From CAYXZQ01 sp963717515 (GTDB lineage: Archaea; Nanobdellota; Nanobdellia; Woesearchaeales; DSVV01), in the NCBI GenBank assembly GCA_963717515.1, contig OY970338.1:372001-436000 (forward strand): a stretch of 64,000 nt of DNA. The letters are read 5' to 3'. A program made the translations under genes and the position numbers. The stretch's first letter is position 1, and each line of letters opens with the position of its first letter. The notes below the pieces were generated by a model, which saw nothing but the letters and a program-made list of their open reading frames with translations, had not been told where the DNA came from and did not search any database. Below are positions 34,885-42,851 of the stretch, piece by piece.

Positions 34885-35429
34885 GGGCAGCAGAGACAAT
34901 GCCCATTGCAGCAGCTTGAATTGAAGCCGGGAAACAATTCACTCCTGCTTAACCAGTCGCACCAGCCGTTCTTTTCAGCATTCTTGCATACAGCATAGCT
35001 ATAGCTGCAGTTAAAACAGGATGACAATGAAACGACACCTGCATCCTTTGTCACAGTGAGCTCATAATAATCGTATTTCACCTGAATGGGCTTGAAACAG
35101 AAACCGCCCATCATGGGCTGAGGCAGCACCTTGAAATATGACCTGTTGTCATAATCCAGGGTAAGCATCCCAAAATCATCGACAGATATGATATAATCCT
35201 CCCCCATGATGGATTTGGGTATGGTGAACTGCCGCTTGTAACCATCCTCTACTGATTTTGCGATATCTATCTCGTCGAAAATCCTTTGCTGGATATTGCC
35301 GACCAGATCTGAGCGTCTCTGGTCATTGAGATCCACCATCCTCTGTCCGAGAGCGACGAATATCAGCGTGAATATCATTGTCAGGAATACAAATAGCAGC
35401 GTGAACTCAAGGCTCGCCTGCGCCTTCAT
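34881..35429 (-). CDS. Class III signal peptide pilin-like protein, Cys-rich
   Basis: 182 residues with the archaeal class III motif Q-x-S-x-E-x3-L in AQASLEFTLLFVFL directly at the N-terminus, which is cut by an EppA-like prepilin peptidase in related archaea. The exposed part ends in a Cys-rich region (CFNC, CCNGHCLCC), unusual for a pilin and likely disulfide-bonded or metal-binding. The start overlaps the upstream stop (ATGA). Confidence 0.82.
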   Translation of the reverse strand: MKAQASLEFTLLFVFLTMIFTLIFVALGQRMVDLNDQRRSDLVGNIQQRIFDEIDIAKSVEDGYKRQFTIPKSIMGEDYIISVDDFGMLTLDYDNRSYFKVLPQPMMGGFCFKPIQVKYDYYELTVTKDAGVVSLSSCFNCSYSYAVCKNAEKNGWCDWLSRSELFPGFNSSCCNGHCLCCP

Positions 35430-35851
35430 ATCATCCTTACCGATACTGCCCCACCTCCTGGGAGTGTTTTGAACTCGAAACTCCTGTACCCCTCGCTCCA
35501 GGTGCTCTCATTGAAATACCCGGTCACATTAATCCCCATGTCGAATACAAGAGGCAACAGCCCGCTGTGCGTCTCAATGGTGAGTATGAGGGTTCTGCTG
35601 TTTTCTATGCTCATGTTCACAATATGGTCTGGAAAATTGTAATCAACGACAATCTTTGCCTTATCACCGTAGTTATACATGAGATTTGCATTATCAACAA
35701 ACCCCCTGCCTATCTGCATAGCCCTGTTCTGGATGATGTCGTCGGTGGATTTGATAAGATACTGGTAAACAAGGGCGCTTGCCGGAATCAGCATGAGGGT
35801 GATGAATCCGAAGAGTATGACTGTCTCAACACTCACCTGCCCCCTTCTCAT
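35426..35851 (-). CDS. Class III signal peptide pilin-like protein
   Basis: 141 residues opening with RGQVSVETVILFGFITL, a near-perfect class III prepilin motif (Q-x-S-x-E-x3-L), then a hydrophobic helix and a beta-rich exposed domain. It is translationally coupled at both ends by ATGA overlaps with the large surface protein and the Cys-rich pilin, forming a three-gene unit. Confidence 0.82.
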   Translation of the reverse strand: MRRGQVSVETVILFGFITLMLIPASALVYQYLIKSTDDIIQNRAMQIGRGFVDNANLMYNYGDKAKIVVDYNFPDHIVNMSIENSRTLILTIETHSGLLPLVFDMGINVTGYFNESTWSEGYRSFEFKTLPGGGAVSVRMI

Positions 35852-38085
35852 TTCAGGAACACCTCGATGATGTCCTCAAGCCAGCCCTGGCTGAGCAGGT
35901 TCTGCCTAATCTTATCGTTCGATACCTTCCTCTGCCTGCTTTCTTTTATATAACCTTCCAAAGGGCCAAGCTCAGTCGAAGGGAGCGGGGCCTGATTTTC
36001 AGCTTTATCTTTCCGTCTCCCCCACATGACCTTCTTTTTGGAACCCCCTTGTGAACCAGCCCCATTGCCACCGTACACCATATCTGATTCAATCCCTGAA
36101 AAATATTCATCATGCTTATCCTCATCCTTATTCTTATTTTTTGACACAAACAAGAATAACACGACCATGACAAATACAAATAGGATGACAAAGAGTGAAA
36201 TGAGCATCATCCTGGAATCAAACCCCAATCGGAATCCGCTGCCTGCATCCTGCTGTGGATAATCTGAAGGATCAGACAATCCGGATCCGGTCTTTGGCTG
36301 GTCCTGGCTGGCTTTTTCTGCATCTGTCCTGAGGTCAACCGGGAAAGTTTTTTCAAGCATGAATGTATCCTCCCCTTTATTGTACCTGATGAGGGCTTCA
36401 ATATCAGCACTTTTATCCGAAATATTTTCAGGGTAATAGAAGACAACAGGAAATATAGCATAATGGTTCTGGAGCTCATCTTCAGACGGCGATATGTATA
36501 TTACATCATCGAGGAAATCAATCCTGATCTCTGCAGAATCCAAGGTATGGTTTGTCAGCCGGGAAAGGTTCATCATGGCAGTGATCCGGCTGTTAGCTGA
36601 TGAATCTCCTGAACTGTTCAGGCTGTAGCCTGCAAGCTCCAGTCCAATTTCCGGATCGAACATGACTTTCTTGACCTGTATATTCCTGATTGCAGTGGCG
36701 TTGAACACCTCATCATGCGATGATTCAAAATGATAAGTGAAATTCACTGCAAAAACCATGTCTGAGCCGACAAATGGTGCCTTGAAGCTGAAACTTCTGG
36801 CTGCGACAGCGCCTTTTTGGATTGAGGTGAAGATATACTGCATATCGTCGAAAAGCCCGGAAGTTATGTTGATTCTGAGATTGTGGAAATCATATCCCGA
36901 ATCTTTGTTATCAAAACTGAAGCCGACAGAAAAATCTCCATTGCTGTCGACCTTTTCTGGAGCATCAAGACCAATAACCGGCAGATCAATTTCTGATGGA
37001 ATTGATTTGCTGACTGTAGACACCCTGTTGAACGAGAGGTAGCTAGAATCTATCTCTGCAGTGATATTGACATCGCCTGATTTGACTGCGATGAAATGGA
37101 TGAGCAGATCCTTTGCTCCATGGGCATCAAGGCTTCCATGCCACTGATAGCAGCCGCAGGACTTCGTGTATTCCAGGCCTGAATCCACAACAGCCATTGT
37201 ATCAGGGACAACCACTTTCACACTGTTTACTGTAATTGCTGAATCCTTGCTGTCGGCGAGGCTAAGAGTCATTGTGCCCTCATCGTCGACCTTCATGGTC
37301 TTTGCGCTGAAACTTATCTTTGCATCCAAAGGATAGTAATATTCAGGACTGAGAATATCTGATTCGGCTGATTGGTTCACTCCAAGATAGCTGTAAGTGA
37401 AAAAGCCCTTGTTGAACTGGATCACGTCTGAACCTATCACAGTGCCAGCCAGCTGGAGACTCTGCACAAGCACCACATCCTCACCAGGCTTCAATGTCCC
37501 TTTCCATCTAATGCTGCCCGGGCTAGAGAACCCGTAATATTCCCTAAGATCCTCACCTTTTTTCCTGTATGAAAGCCTTGTGGTGGCCCTGTAATATGCC
37601 GGAAGCGCCTCTGAATAATCTCCGGTCAGTTCAACATCACCGGTGTTTGTTATCTTAATTGAATAGTTGAAGATATCCATCGGAGACAGTGTCTTGGATG
37701 AAATTGACCTTGAGATTGTCATCTTTGCCTGGGGCCGGCTTATCGTGATGTGATACTCATAAGACTTACCAGCTCCGTTATGGGTTCCGGTTATGTTGTT
37801 TTTCTCATAATACTTCTGGTTGACATCCCTGATGCTGTCAAAAAAATAATTCAGGCCCTGGTATTCATAGGACTGGTTGATCTTCAACACTACTGGAGCC
37901 CTGGCTGTATCATTCGACTTGAGTATCACAGCATCCTGCCCCTCACCAGCTGATACAGAGAACAGCTCATGCTCAAAAGTGAAATTTGAGCCGCCTGATA
38001 CCCATTTATCGAGCCCTGAGCAGAACATCGGAAAAATTCCAAAGGCAAGAACAGATATCAAGACTAATAAATACTTTTTGCTCAA
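35848..38085 (-). CDS. Large membrane-anchored surface protein with Ig-like repeats
   Basis: 745 residues. The signal peptide ends near MFCSG; the exposed region (about 25-610) is predicted beta sandwich. Segments such as FNYSIKITNTGDVELTGDY recall DUF11/CARDB repeats. A membrane helix lies at about 625-650 (core LISLFVILFVFVMVVLFLF). The cytoplasmic tail of about 90 residues ends in a small helical motif (RKVSNDKIRQNLLSQGW). TTG 38085 is the start: GAGGT precedes it by seven bases and no ATG is nearby. As first gene of its operon with two pilins, it may anchor or display pili; this is inferred. Confidence 0.8.
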   Translation of the reverse strand: MSKKYLLVLISVLAFGIFPMFCSGLDKWVSGGSNFTFEHELFSVSAGEGQDAVILKSNDTARAPVVLKINQSYEYQGLNYFFDSIRDVNQKYYEKNNITGTHNGAGKSYEYHITISRPQAKMTISRSISSKTLSPMDIFNYSIKITNTGDVELTGDYSEALPAYYRATTRLSYRKKGEDLREYYGFSSPGSIRWKGTLKPGEDVVLVQSLQLAGTVIGSDVIQFNKGFFTYSYLGVNQSAESDILSPEYYYPLDAKISFSAKTMKVDDEGTMTLSLADSKDSAITVNSVKVVVPDTMAVVDSGLEYTKSCGCYQWHGSLDAHGAKDLLIHFIAVKSGDVNITAEIDSSYLSFNRVSTVSKSIPSEIDLPVIGLDAPEKVDSNGDFSVGFSFDNKDSGYDFHNLRINITSGLFDDMQYIFTSIQKGAVAARSFSFKAPFVGSDMVFAVNFTYHFESSHDEVFNATAIRNIQVKKVMFDPEIGLELAGYSLNSSGDSSANSRITAMMNLSRLTNHTLDSAEIRIDFLDDVIYISPSEDELQNHYAIFPVVFYYPENISDKSADIEALIRYNKGEDTFMLEKTFPVDLRTDAEKASQDQPKTGSGLSDPSDYPQQDAGSGFRLGFDSRMMLISLFVILFVFVMVVLFLFVSKNKNKDEDKHDEYFSGIESDMVYGGNGAGSQGGSKKKVMWGRRKDKAENQAPLPSTELGPLEGYIKESRQRKVSNDKIRQNLLSQGWLEDIIEVFLK

Positions 38086-38186
38086 TGTGAAACCTCTTTT
38101 ACTGATTTCAATCTTGTTTGGATTATATATATTTTTTGGAAAAGAATGAGCAGAACAAGGATAGATAAAAAAGAAAAAATATATTT

Positions 38187-38675
38187 TTACTGCACGCCCC
38201 TGAAGACCTCGCCTTCTGTAGTATGCATGTAATTTTGATTTGATTTGATGTCGTACCAGTTTATCTTCACATTGAACTTGAACTTGTCACCTGCAGCATC
38301 CTGGATTCCGCCACCAGTGCAACCAGTTCCAAGGAAATCCACAGTCTCTCCACGTTGCCAGACAAATGTTTCATTTGAACTGATTGAAGTGTTCAAATTT
38401 GAACATGTAAAGCCGTCCGGGTTGCTGATGCTGAAATTTTTAACCTGGACAGATATCCCTAGCCCGTTTACTAGCCTCAGGCTGACATCTCCTGCTGAAC
38501 TCACAGCTGTGTCCCTGCATGTCACTTCAGATCCGAATGAGCACCTGTCAGGCAGGAACTTTGTCGGGTCCAGTATACCGAAATATGCCAGGGCACCAAT
38601 CATGATTAGAATCACCAGGAATGCCCAGCCGTAAGTCATGAGAAACTCAAGCGCGCCTTGTCCTTTTTTGACCAT
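38187..38675 (-). CDS. Class III signal peptide pilin (major pilin candidate)
   Basis: 162 residues beginning KKGQGALEFLMTYGWAFLVIL, a form of class III signal peptide that is frequent in DPANN archaea. After the membrane helix the exposed domain has four to five Cys and beta structure. ATG 38675 was chosen: GGAGG lies ten bases upstream, whereas the in-frame TTG 38684 lies too close to it. It is monocistronic with its own AT-rich upstream region, as expected for a strongly expressed major pilin. Confidence 0.85.
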   Translation of the reverse strand: MVKKGQGALEFLMTYGWAFLVILIMIGALAYFGILDPTKFLPDRCSFGSEVTCRDTAVSSAGDVSLRLVNGLGISVQVKNFSISNPDGFTCSNLNTSISSNETFVWQRGETVDFLGTGCTGGGIQDAAGDKFKFNVKINWYDIKSNQNYMHTTEGEVFRGVQ

Positions 38676-38782
38676 ATTAATCAAACCTCCTTTTTAAAAA
38701 TAAAACTTTTATGAAGGAATTATGAAATAACTATTATTTAAATGTTTCGGAGATTATCACCCTAATTTTTCGATGAAAAATA

Positions 38783-38885
38783 CGCCGCGGGTGAGATTTG
38801 AACTCACATATCCCGAAGGAAACTGGCTTACTTTGCTTCGCAAAGCTCTCAAGGCCAGCGCAGTACCAGGTTGTGCCACCGCGGC
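38783..38885 (-). tRNA. tRNA-Ser (UGA anticodon) with an intron
   Basis: On the minus strand the 7-bp acceptor stem GCCGCGG/CCGCGGC encloses a D arm with GG, a 5-bp anticodon stem CTGGC/GCCAG, a long variable arm (TCC-TTCG-GGA) and a T arm GTGAG-TTCAAAT-CTCAC. The discriminator base is G and CCA is not encoded. The anticodon TGA is at 38849-38851. A 19-base intron at 38829-38847 after position 37 contains a CTTTGC/GCAAAG hairpin. The long variable arm plus discriminator G indicate Ser rather than Leu. The exact intron borders are uncertain, because the bulge-helix-bulge is relaxed. Confidence 0.9.
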
Positions 38886-38974
38886 AATTTAAAGTTCCTG
38901 TACCATGCTTTGTCTATAAAACAATATGTCTTTCAACGATTTTGAGAAGTTATATAAATATTTTTGTTTGCCAA

Positions 38975-39130
38975 TCAGACAAACACAGGAATGCCGTCCC
39001 TTATCTCATACTCTTTATTGCACTTTCTGCAGACAAGCCCGGTCATCGTGTCATTATATTTGAGCCCTGACTTGCATTCAGGACATGCCAGGATATCGAA
39101 CAGCTGCCTAGAAAGGGGTTCATTTGGCAT
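38975..39130 (-). CDS. trm112: Trm112-family zinc-binding protein
   Basis: A 51-residue protein: LFDILACPECKSGLKY, then CRKCNKEYEIRDGIPVF. The CPxC and CxxC pair with the final EIRDGIPVF is the Trm112/UPF0434 signature. Trm112 is the activating subunit of several methyltransferases, including Mtq2 (release factor), Trm9 and Trm11; a fused Mtq2-like gene lies 1.5 kb away (40617-41768). ATG 39130 gives the full domain. It lies between the tRNA-Ser and TFB genes. Confidence 0.88.
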   Translation of the reverse strand: MPNEPLSRQLFDILACPECKSGLKYNDTMTGLVCRKCNKEYEIRDGIPVFV

Positions 39131-39340
39131 GACGCTGGAAAAAGCAATAGATTTAAAAAACTTTTGCAGGGATTTTTTAAATGTGTTTTAAGACGGAAAC
39201 ATTGCACTAAACCAAAAAATTTATAAAGGAACACATAACACCATTTATAAATTTAATCAAACTATAAAATATATTAAGTGAAGATATATAAAAGATATAT
39301 ATCAAAATCTGGCAATTAAAATCATCAGGGGGTTTATAAA

Positions 39341-40264
39341 ATGTCTGATTATATTAGAAAATGTCCTGAATGCGGGGGCATAAACCTATTCTGGAACAAG
39401 GAAAAAGGCGAGATCATCTGCAAGGAATGCGGTCTCGTTGTCGAGGAGAAGATGGTGGACTTCGGGCAGGAATGGCGGGAGTTTGACGACGACCAGGGCT
39501 CGAAGAAGAGAAGGACCGGCGCTCCGATGACCTACACGCAGTACGACCGTGGACTTGGCACAGAAGTCGGAAGAAAGGCCGATCTCTACCAGCTCAAGAA
39601 CAAGGACAGGAACAAGTTCTTCAGGCTCAGGAAATGGCAGTACAGGATAAGCACTGCAATCGAGAGGAACCTCAAGCTTGCCCTTGCAGAGCTCAAGAGG
39701 GTCAGTTCATACCTGAAACTTCCTGAAAGCGTCGAGGAGGAGTCTGCAAGGATATACACCCTTGCTGTCCAGCGCGGCCTAGTTAGGGGAAGGAGCATGG
39801 AAAGCGTCGTTGCAGGGAGCCTCTATGCTGCATGCAGGAGGCATGATGTGCCGAGGACGCTTGATGAGCTCTCAGAGGCTTCCGGAATAGAGAAGAAGGA
39901 GATAGGCAGGACCTACAGGTTCGTCACACGCGAGCTTGGCATTACAATACTGCCGAGCAACCCATCTGATTACATCGCAAGGTTCGCATCATCGCTCAAG
40001 CTGAGCGCTGAGACCCAGTCAAAGGCAATAGAGATACTTGAGGACGCCCAGAAAGCAGAGCTGACATCAGGAAGGGGGCCAACAGGGATAGCTGCAGCAG
40101 CCCTTTATGTGTCAGCACTGATGCACGGCGAGAAGAGGACGCAGAGAGAGGTCGCTGATGTTGCAGGTGTCACAGAGGTCACCATCAGGAACAGGTACAA
40201 GGAGCTTCTTGAAGAGCTGAACCTCGAGAAAGAGATAAAGAAGTCAAAGAAAAAGACTGAATGA
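39341..40264 (+). CDS. tfb: Transcription initiation factor B (TFB)
   Basis: A 307-residue TFIIB homologue that recruits RNA polymerase to TATA-bound promoters. It has an N-terminal zinc ribbon (CPECGG..ICKECG), a B-finger/linker region including DFGQEWREFDDDQ, and two cyclin-like repeats that hold TATA-TBP. Length and order are standard. Upstream, strong TATA-like runs (ATATATAAAAGATATATATC, 39284-39303) and a Shine-Dalgarno AGGGGG before ATG 39341 are visible. Confidence 0.96.
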   Translation: MSDYIRKCPECGGINLFWNKEKGEIICKECGLVVEEKMVDFGQEWREFDDDQGSKKRRTGAPMTYTQYDRGLGTEVGRKADLYQLKNKDRNKFFRLRKWQYRISTAIERNLKLALAELKRVSSYLKLPESVEEESARIYTLAVQRGLVRGRSMESVVAGSLYAACRRHDVPRTLDELSEASGIEKKEIGRTYRFVTRELGITILPSNPSDYIARFASSLKLSAETQSKAIEILEDAQKAELTSGRGPTGIAAAALYVSALMHGEKRTQREVADVAGVTEVTIRNRYKELLEELNLEKEIKKSKKKTE

Positions 40265-40326
40265 TCTTTTCGATATTTTCATCTTCTTTTATTTATTCTT
40301 AATTATTTTTTTCATATCCTAAATCA

Positions 40327-40620
40327 TTATACCTTATGGAGATATTTTTCCAGTTCAACCCTGCCATTTCTGAAGAGTATACCTTCATCTTCCAGGAGCC
40401 TCTTCTTCTTTTGCACACCTAAGGCAAAACCCCCGAGCGAACCGTCAGAGCAGACGACCCTGTGGCACGGCACGTCAGGCCAGTAAGGATTCCTGTTGAG
40501 AGCATTTCCGACAGCCCTGTATCCCCTTGAACCCAGGCTCTCTGCAACTGCCTTGTAAGTCATTACCCTACCTGCAGGTATCTTCCTGCATGCATCCCAA
40601 ACATTCTCATCGAAACTCAT
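40327..40620 (-). CDS. Methylated-DNA-protein-cysteine methyltransferase-like (MGMT/ATL)
   Basis: 97 residues of the MGMT C-terminal domain: IPAGRVMTYKAVAESLG (DNA-binding helix) and the active-site PCHRVV with its reactive Cys. It removes alkyl groups from O6-alkylguanine by transferring them to this Cys. It lacks the N-terminal domain of full-length Ada/Ogt, as is common in small archaeal forms. It overlaps the upstream Mtq2-kinase gene by ATGA. Confidence 0.88.
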   Translation of the reverse strand: MSFDENVWDACRKIPAGRVMTYKAVAESLGSRGYRAVGNALNRNPYWPDVPCHRVVCSDGSLGGFALGVQKKKRLLEDEGILFRNGRVELEKYLHKV

Positions 40621-41768
40621 TTCAATACCTCCAATACTTTTCTGATATCATAATCCTTTCTGTAAGCCTTTGCTGCGTCCACTATTCTTTTTTTATCTAT
40701 AAATATGCCCTTCTTCATCAGAAGACCAGAAATCTCCATAACGAACTGGCAGAACTGGGTCACATTCTGGGGCCTCTCTGTATAGTGTGCCCGCTCAAAA
40801 TCTATAAGCACAGGCTTTTTGCCGACCAGTATATGCTTTACAGGGTGATGCATCTCTTCCTTGCTTATTCTAATCCTGTCAAGGATATGCAGCTGCCTGA
40901 ATATCTCGGCAAAGAGACCGGCAATCTCATCTTTCTTCCCTGTCCTGCTGATGAAATCGAGGATCATTTCGCCGTCGACATATTCATATGCGATGAAATT
41001 GTCGCCTGAAAACTGCAGATTTGGCCCGATTGATTCCTTATTCAAGATCTCAAGCATCCTTGCCTCGATCTTGATCCTGCCCAATGCCTGCGATGCAGGA
41101 TTCTTTGTCTTGACAGTGATCTTTTTATTCTTCCACATACCTGTATAGACCATGCCCCTTTTTCCCTTGGCAAGATAATATACCCGGGAAACCCCTTTTT
41201 TTTCAAGTTCCCTGAGCAGGGCTGATTTTTCAATGAGGTAGACAAACAGCTCCTCGAAATCGAGCTTCAGGCTGTCTATCTGCTTATATGAAAGGCAATT
41301 GTGACTGATCATCTCATCAACCTTGTCCTTTTTTGTAAGCGATGAGAAGAGGAGCAGTATTTTTCCATCTGGTTTGAGGTATCTGTTTGCAGAGTCCAGG
41401 AATCTGCCGGTGACCTCATAGCCGTGTTTTCCGCCGTCAAGGGCAATGTCTCTTGCCATATGGTGGTCAGGGAGATAAGGCGGGTTGAATATGATAAGGT
41501 CGAACTTTATTTGATAATATTCAGGATATCCAGGAATTTCAAAACAGCTGAACAGGTCGCTCTCAAGCGCAGTCACAACCCTGTTTCTATTCCTGCATTC
41601 TGCAACTGCTTCAGCATTGATGTCGACAGCAAAGACCTTTTTTGCAGTCTTCGCCGCCTCCTCAGCAAGTATGCCTGAGCCTGTCCCCATGTCAAGGACA
41701 GTCCGGCTGGCATATTCTTTTACATGCTTCAGCAATAGGAAACTGTCCTCCCTTGGTTCATATATCAT
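40617..41768 (-). CDS. Mtq2/HemK2-like methyltransferase fused to a COG2112-like kinase domain
   Basis: A 383-residue fusion. The first 180 or so residues form a class I methyltransferase with the SAM motif VLDMGTGSGILA and the NPPY catalytic tetrapeptide, typical of release-factor glutamine methyltransferases of the Mtq2/HemK2 group. The rest looks like an atypical kinase: a nucleotide-binding region GKRGMVYTG, a Lys in ITVKTK, and a catalytic-type segment HPVKHILVGKKPVLIDFERA. This resembles the COG2112 predicted Ser/Thr kinases related to RIO/Bud32. The substrate of the kinase part is unknown. ATG 41768 was chosen because the methyltransferase begins just after it; an ATATTTAAATATC box lies 25-30 bases upstream. 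Confidence 0.82.
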   Translation of the reverse strand: MIYEPREDSFLLLKHVKEYASRTVLDMGTGSGILAEEAAKTAKKVFAVDINAEAVAECRNRNRVVTALESDLFSCFEIPGYPEYYQIKFDLIIFNPPYLPDHHMARDIALDGGKHGYEVTGRFLDSANRYLKPDGKILLLFSSLTKKDKVDEMISHNCLSYKQIDSLKLDFEELFVYLIEKSALLRELEKKGVSRVYYLAKGKRGMVYTGMWKNKKITVKTKNPASQALGRIKIEARMLEILNKESIGPNLQFSGDNFIAYEYVDGEMILDFISRTGKKDEIAGLFAEIFRQLHILDRIRISKEEMHHPVKHILVGKKPVLIDFERAHYTERPQNVTQFCQFVMEISGLLMKKGIFIDKKRIVDAAKAYRKDYDIRKVLEVLK

Positions 41769-41856
41769 CCCTGTACAGAATCCGCCAGGATATTTAAATA
41801 TTACAGAAATTCTCTTACAGAAAATATTAAATACTAATTGGTGCAGGTAGCCATAT

Positions 41857-42174
41857 ATGCGCATATATTTGATGTGTTCACTGATCCTTATCTTTGTCAT
41901 TGGCATCATATCAGTGTCATGCGTCAGGACAGAGGACAAGCTATTCACTGCAATATCCGAATGCAAGTCCAGTGAGAAGCTCAATGACCCTAACAGCTCA
42001 AGGGATGAATATGATAACTGCATCCTGTTCGCTGACGATGAGCTCAAATCTGCTGACGGATGCCAGAAAAAATGCGAGACCTACTGCGAGAGCAGGAGCA
42101 TGCTCTACACAAAATCATGGACAGACTTCGCAGGATGCAGATGCACCTGCAAGCTCAACCTTCACTCTGGCTGA
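41857..42174 (+). CDS. Small secreted Cys-rich protein
   Basis: 105 residues with an N-terminal hydrophobic signal (YLMCSLILIFVIGIISVSC) and eight Cys in the exposed part: C36, C55, then a dense group (CQKKCETYC, CRCTC). No family is known to me. The Cys after SV could be a lipobox-like site, in which case Lgt could modify it. ATG 41857 is about 25 bases after an AATATTAAATAC box. The last 20 bases overlap the convergent regulator gene. Confidence 0.65.
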   Translation: MRIYLMCSLILIFVIGIISVSCVRTEDKLFTAISECKSSEKLNDPNSSRDEYDNCILFADDELKSADGCQKKCETYCESRSMLYTKSWTDFAGCRCTCKLNLHSG

Positions 42175-42640
42175 CCCTGTTGAACTCATCATCTATGACC
42201 TTGCAGTACTCTTTCACTCTTGAAGTTATCGTCGGCAGGAGATACCGGCTGATCTTCTCCTCGAATGTGTCGTGGAGCTGGGCAAACTCTGTTATCCTGT
42301 AGCTGTTCTTGACCTTCTCGACAATGAGCAGGTCCCTGAGCCTCTTTATCTGACGCCTGACATTCGATGATGCGACACCGAGCATCGGCAGGCTGTACTC
42401 AGTGCGAAGCTTCATCACCCGGCTCCTGATATCCTCGCTGCTCAGGTCAATCTCCCTCTTCTTTGCCTTAAGGAGCACATGCAGTATGTCGACCACGATA
42501 TCCCTCGAATCGCCTGGCTGCAGAAGCCCCAGGCTAAGGCAGAATTTCTTGAGCAGCTCCCTCATCTCAAGGCCCTCCGGCTTCTCATAGCGCCTCAATG
42601 TCAGCTCCATGAGCGGCGTGTCCTTTATCACTTTTCTCAT
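42155..42640 (-). CDS. Winged-helix regulator-like protein
   Basis: 161 residues, soluble and helical; the region DIRSRVMKLRTEYSLPMLGVASSNVRRQIKRLRDLLIVEKV looks like a winged helix-turn-helix. The ATG at 42640 follows GGAGGT by seven bases; an in-frame ATG five codons earlier contains that motif. A TATA-like TATATAAACC lies at 42679-42688. The large inverted repeat at 42704-42771 just upstream suggests autoregulation. Confidence 0.7.
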   Translation of the reverse strand: MRKVIKDTPLMELTLRRYEKPEGLEMRELLKKFCLSLGLLQPGDSRDIVVDILHVLLKAKKREIDLSSEDIRSRVMKLRTEYSLPMLGVASSNVRRQIKRLRDLLIVEKVKNSYRITEFAQLHDTFEEKISRYLLPTITSRVKEYCKVIDDEFNRVSQSEG

Positions 42641-42703
42641 CTTGGAAACCTCCATGGGAAAATAGTAGACATCCTTGGTTTATATACCTCACATGGGCCT
42701 GAC

Positions 42704-42771
42704 CAGTGGACAAAAATGGGTCCTTATGATATTTTATCTTCTTAGAATATCTAAGATAAGAATGTCCACTG
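42704..42771. promoter_or_regulatory. Inverted repeats upstream of the winged-helix regulator
   Basis: CAGTGGACA (42704-42712) and TGTCCACTG (42763-42771) are a perfect 9-bp inverted repeat. Between them lies CTTAGA-ATA-TCTAAG, a second palindrome. They lie 15-80 bases upstream of the regulator promoter and end 80 bases before the ileS stop. Operator pair or regulated terminator are both possible. Confidence 0.5.
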
Positions 42772-42851
42772 AAAGATTAAAAATTATCAGATTAAAGCAA
42801 TAATATTAAGAAATAACAATAATGTTTAATTCAGCAATCTTGCTCTGTCTT

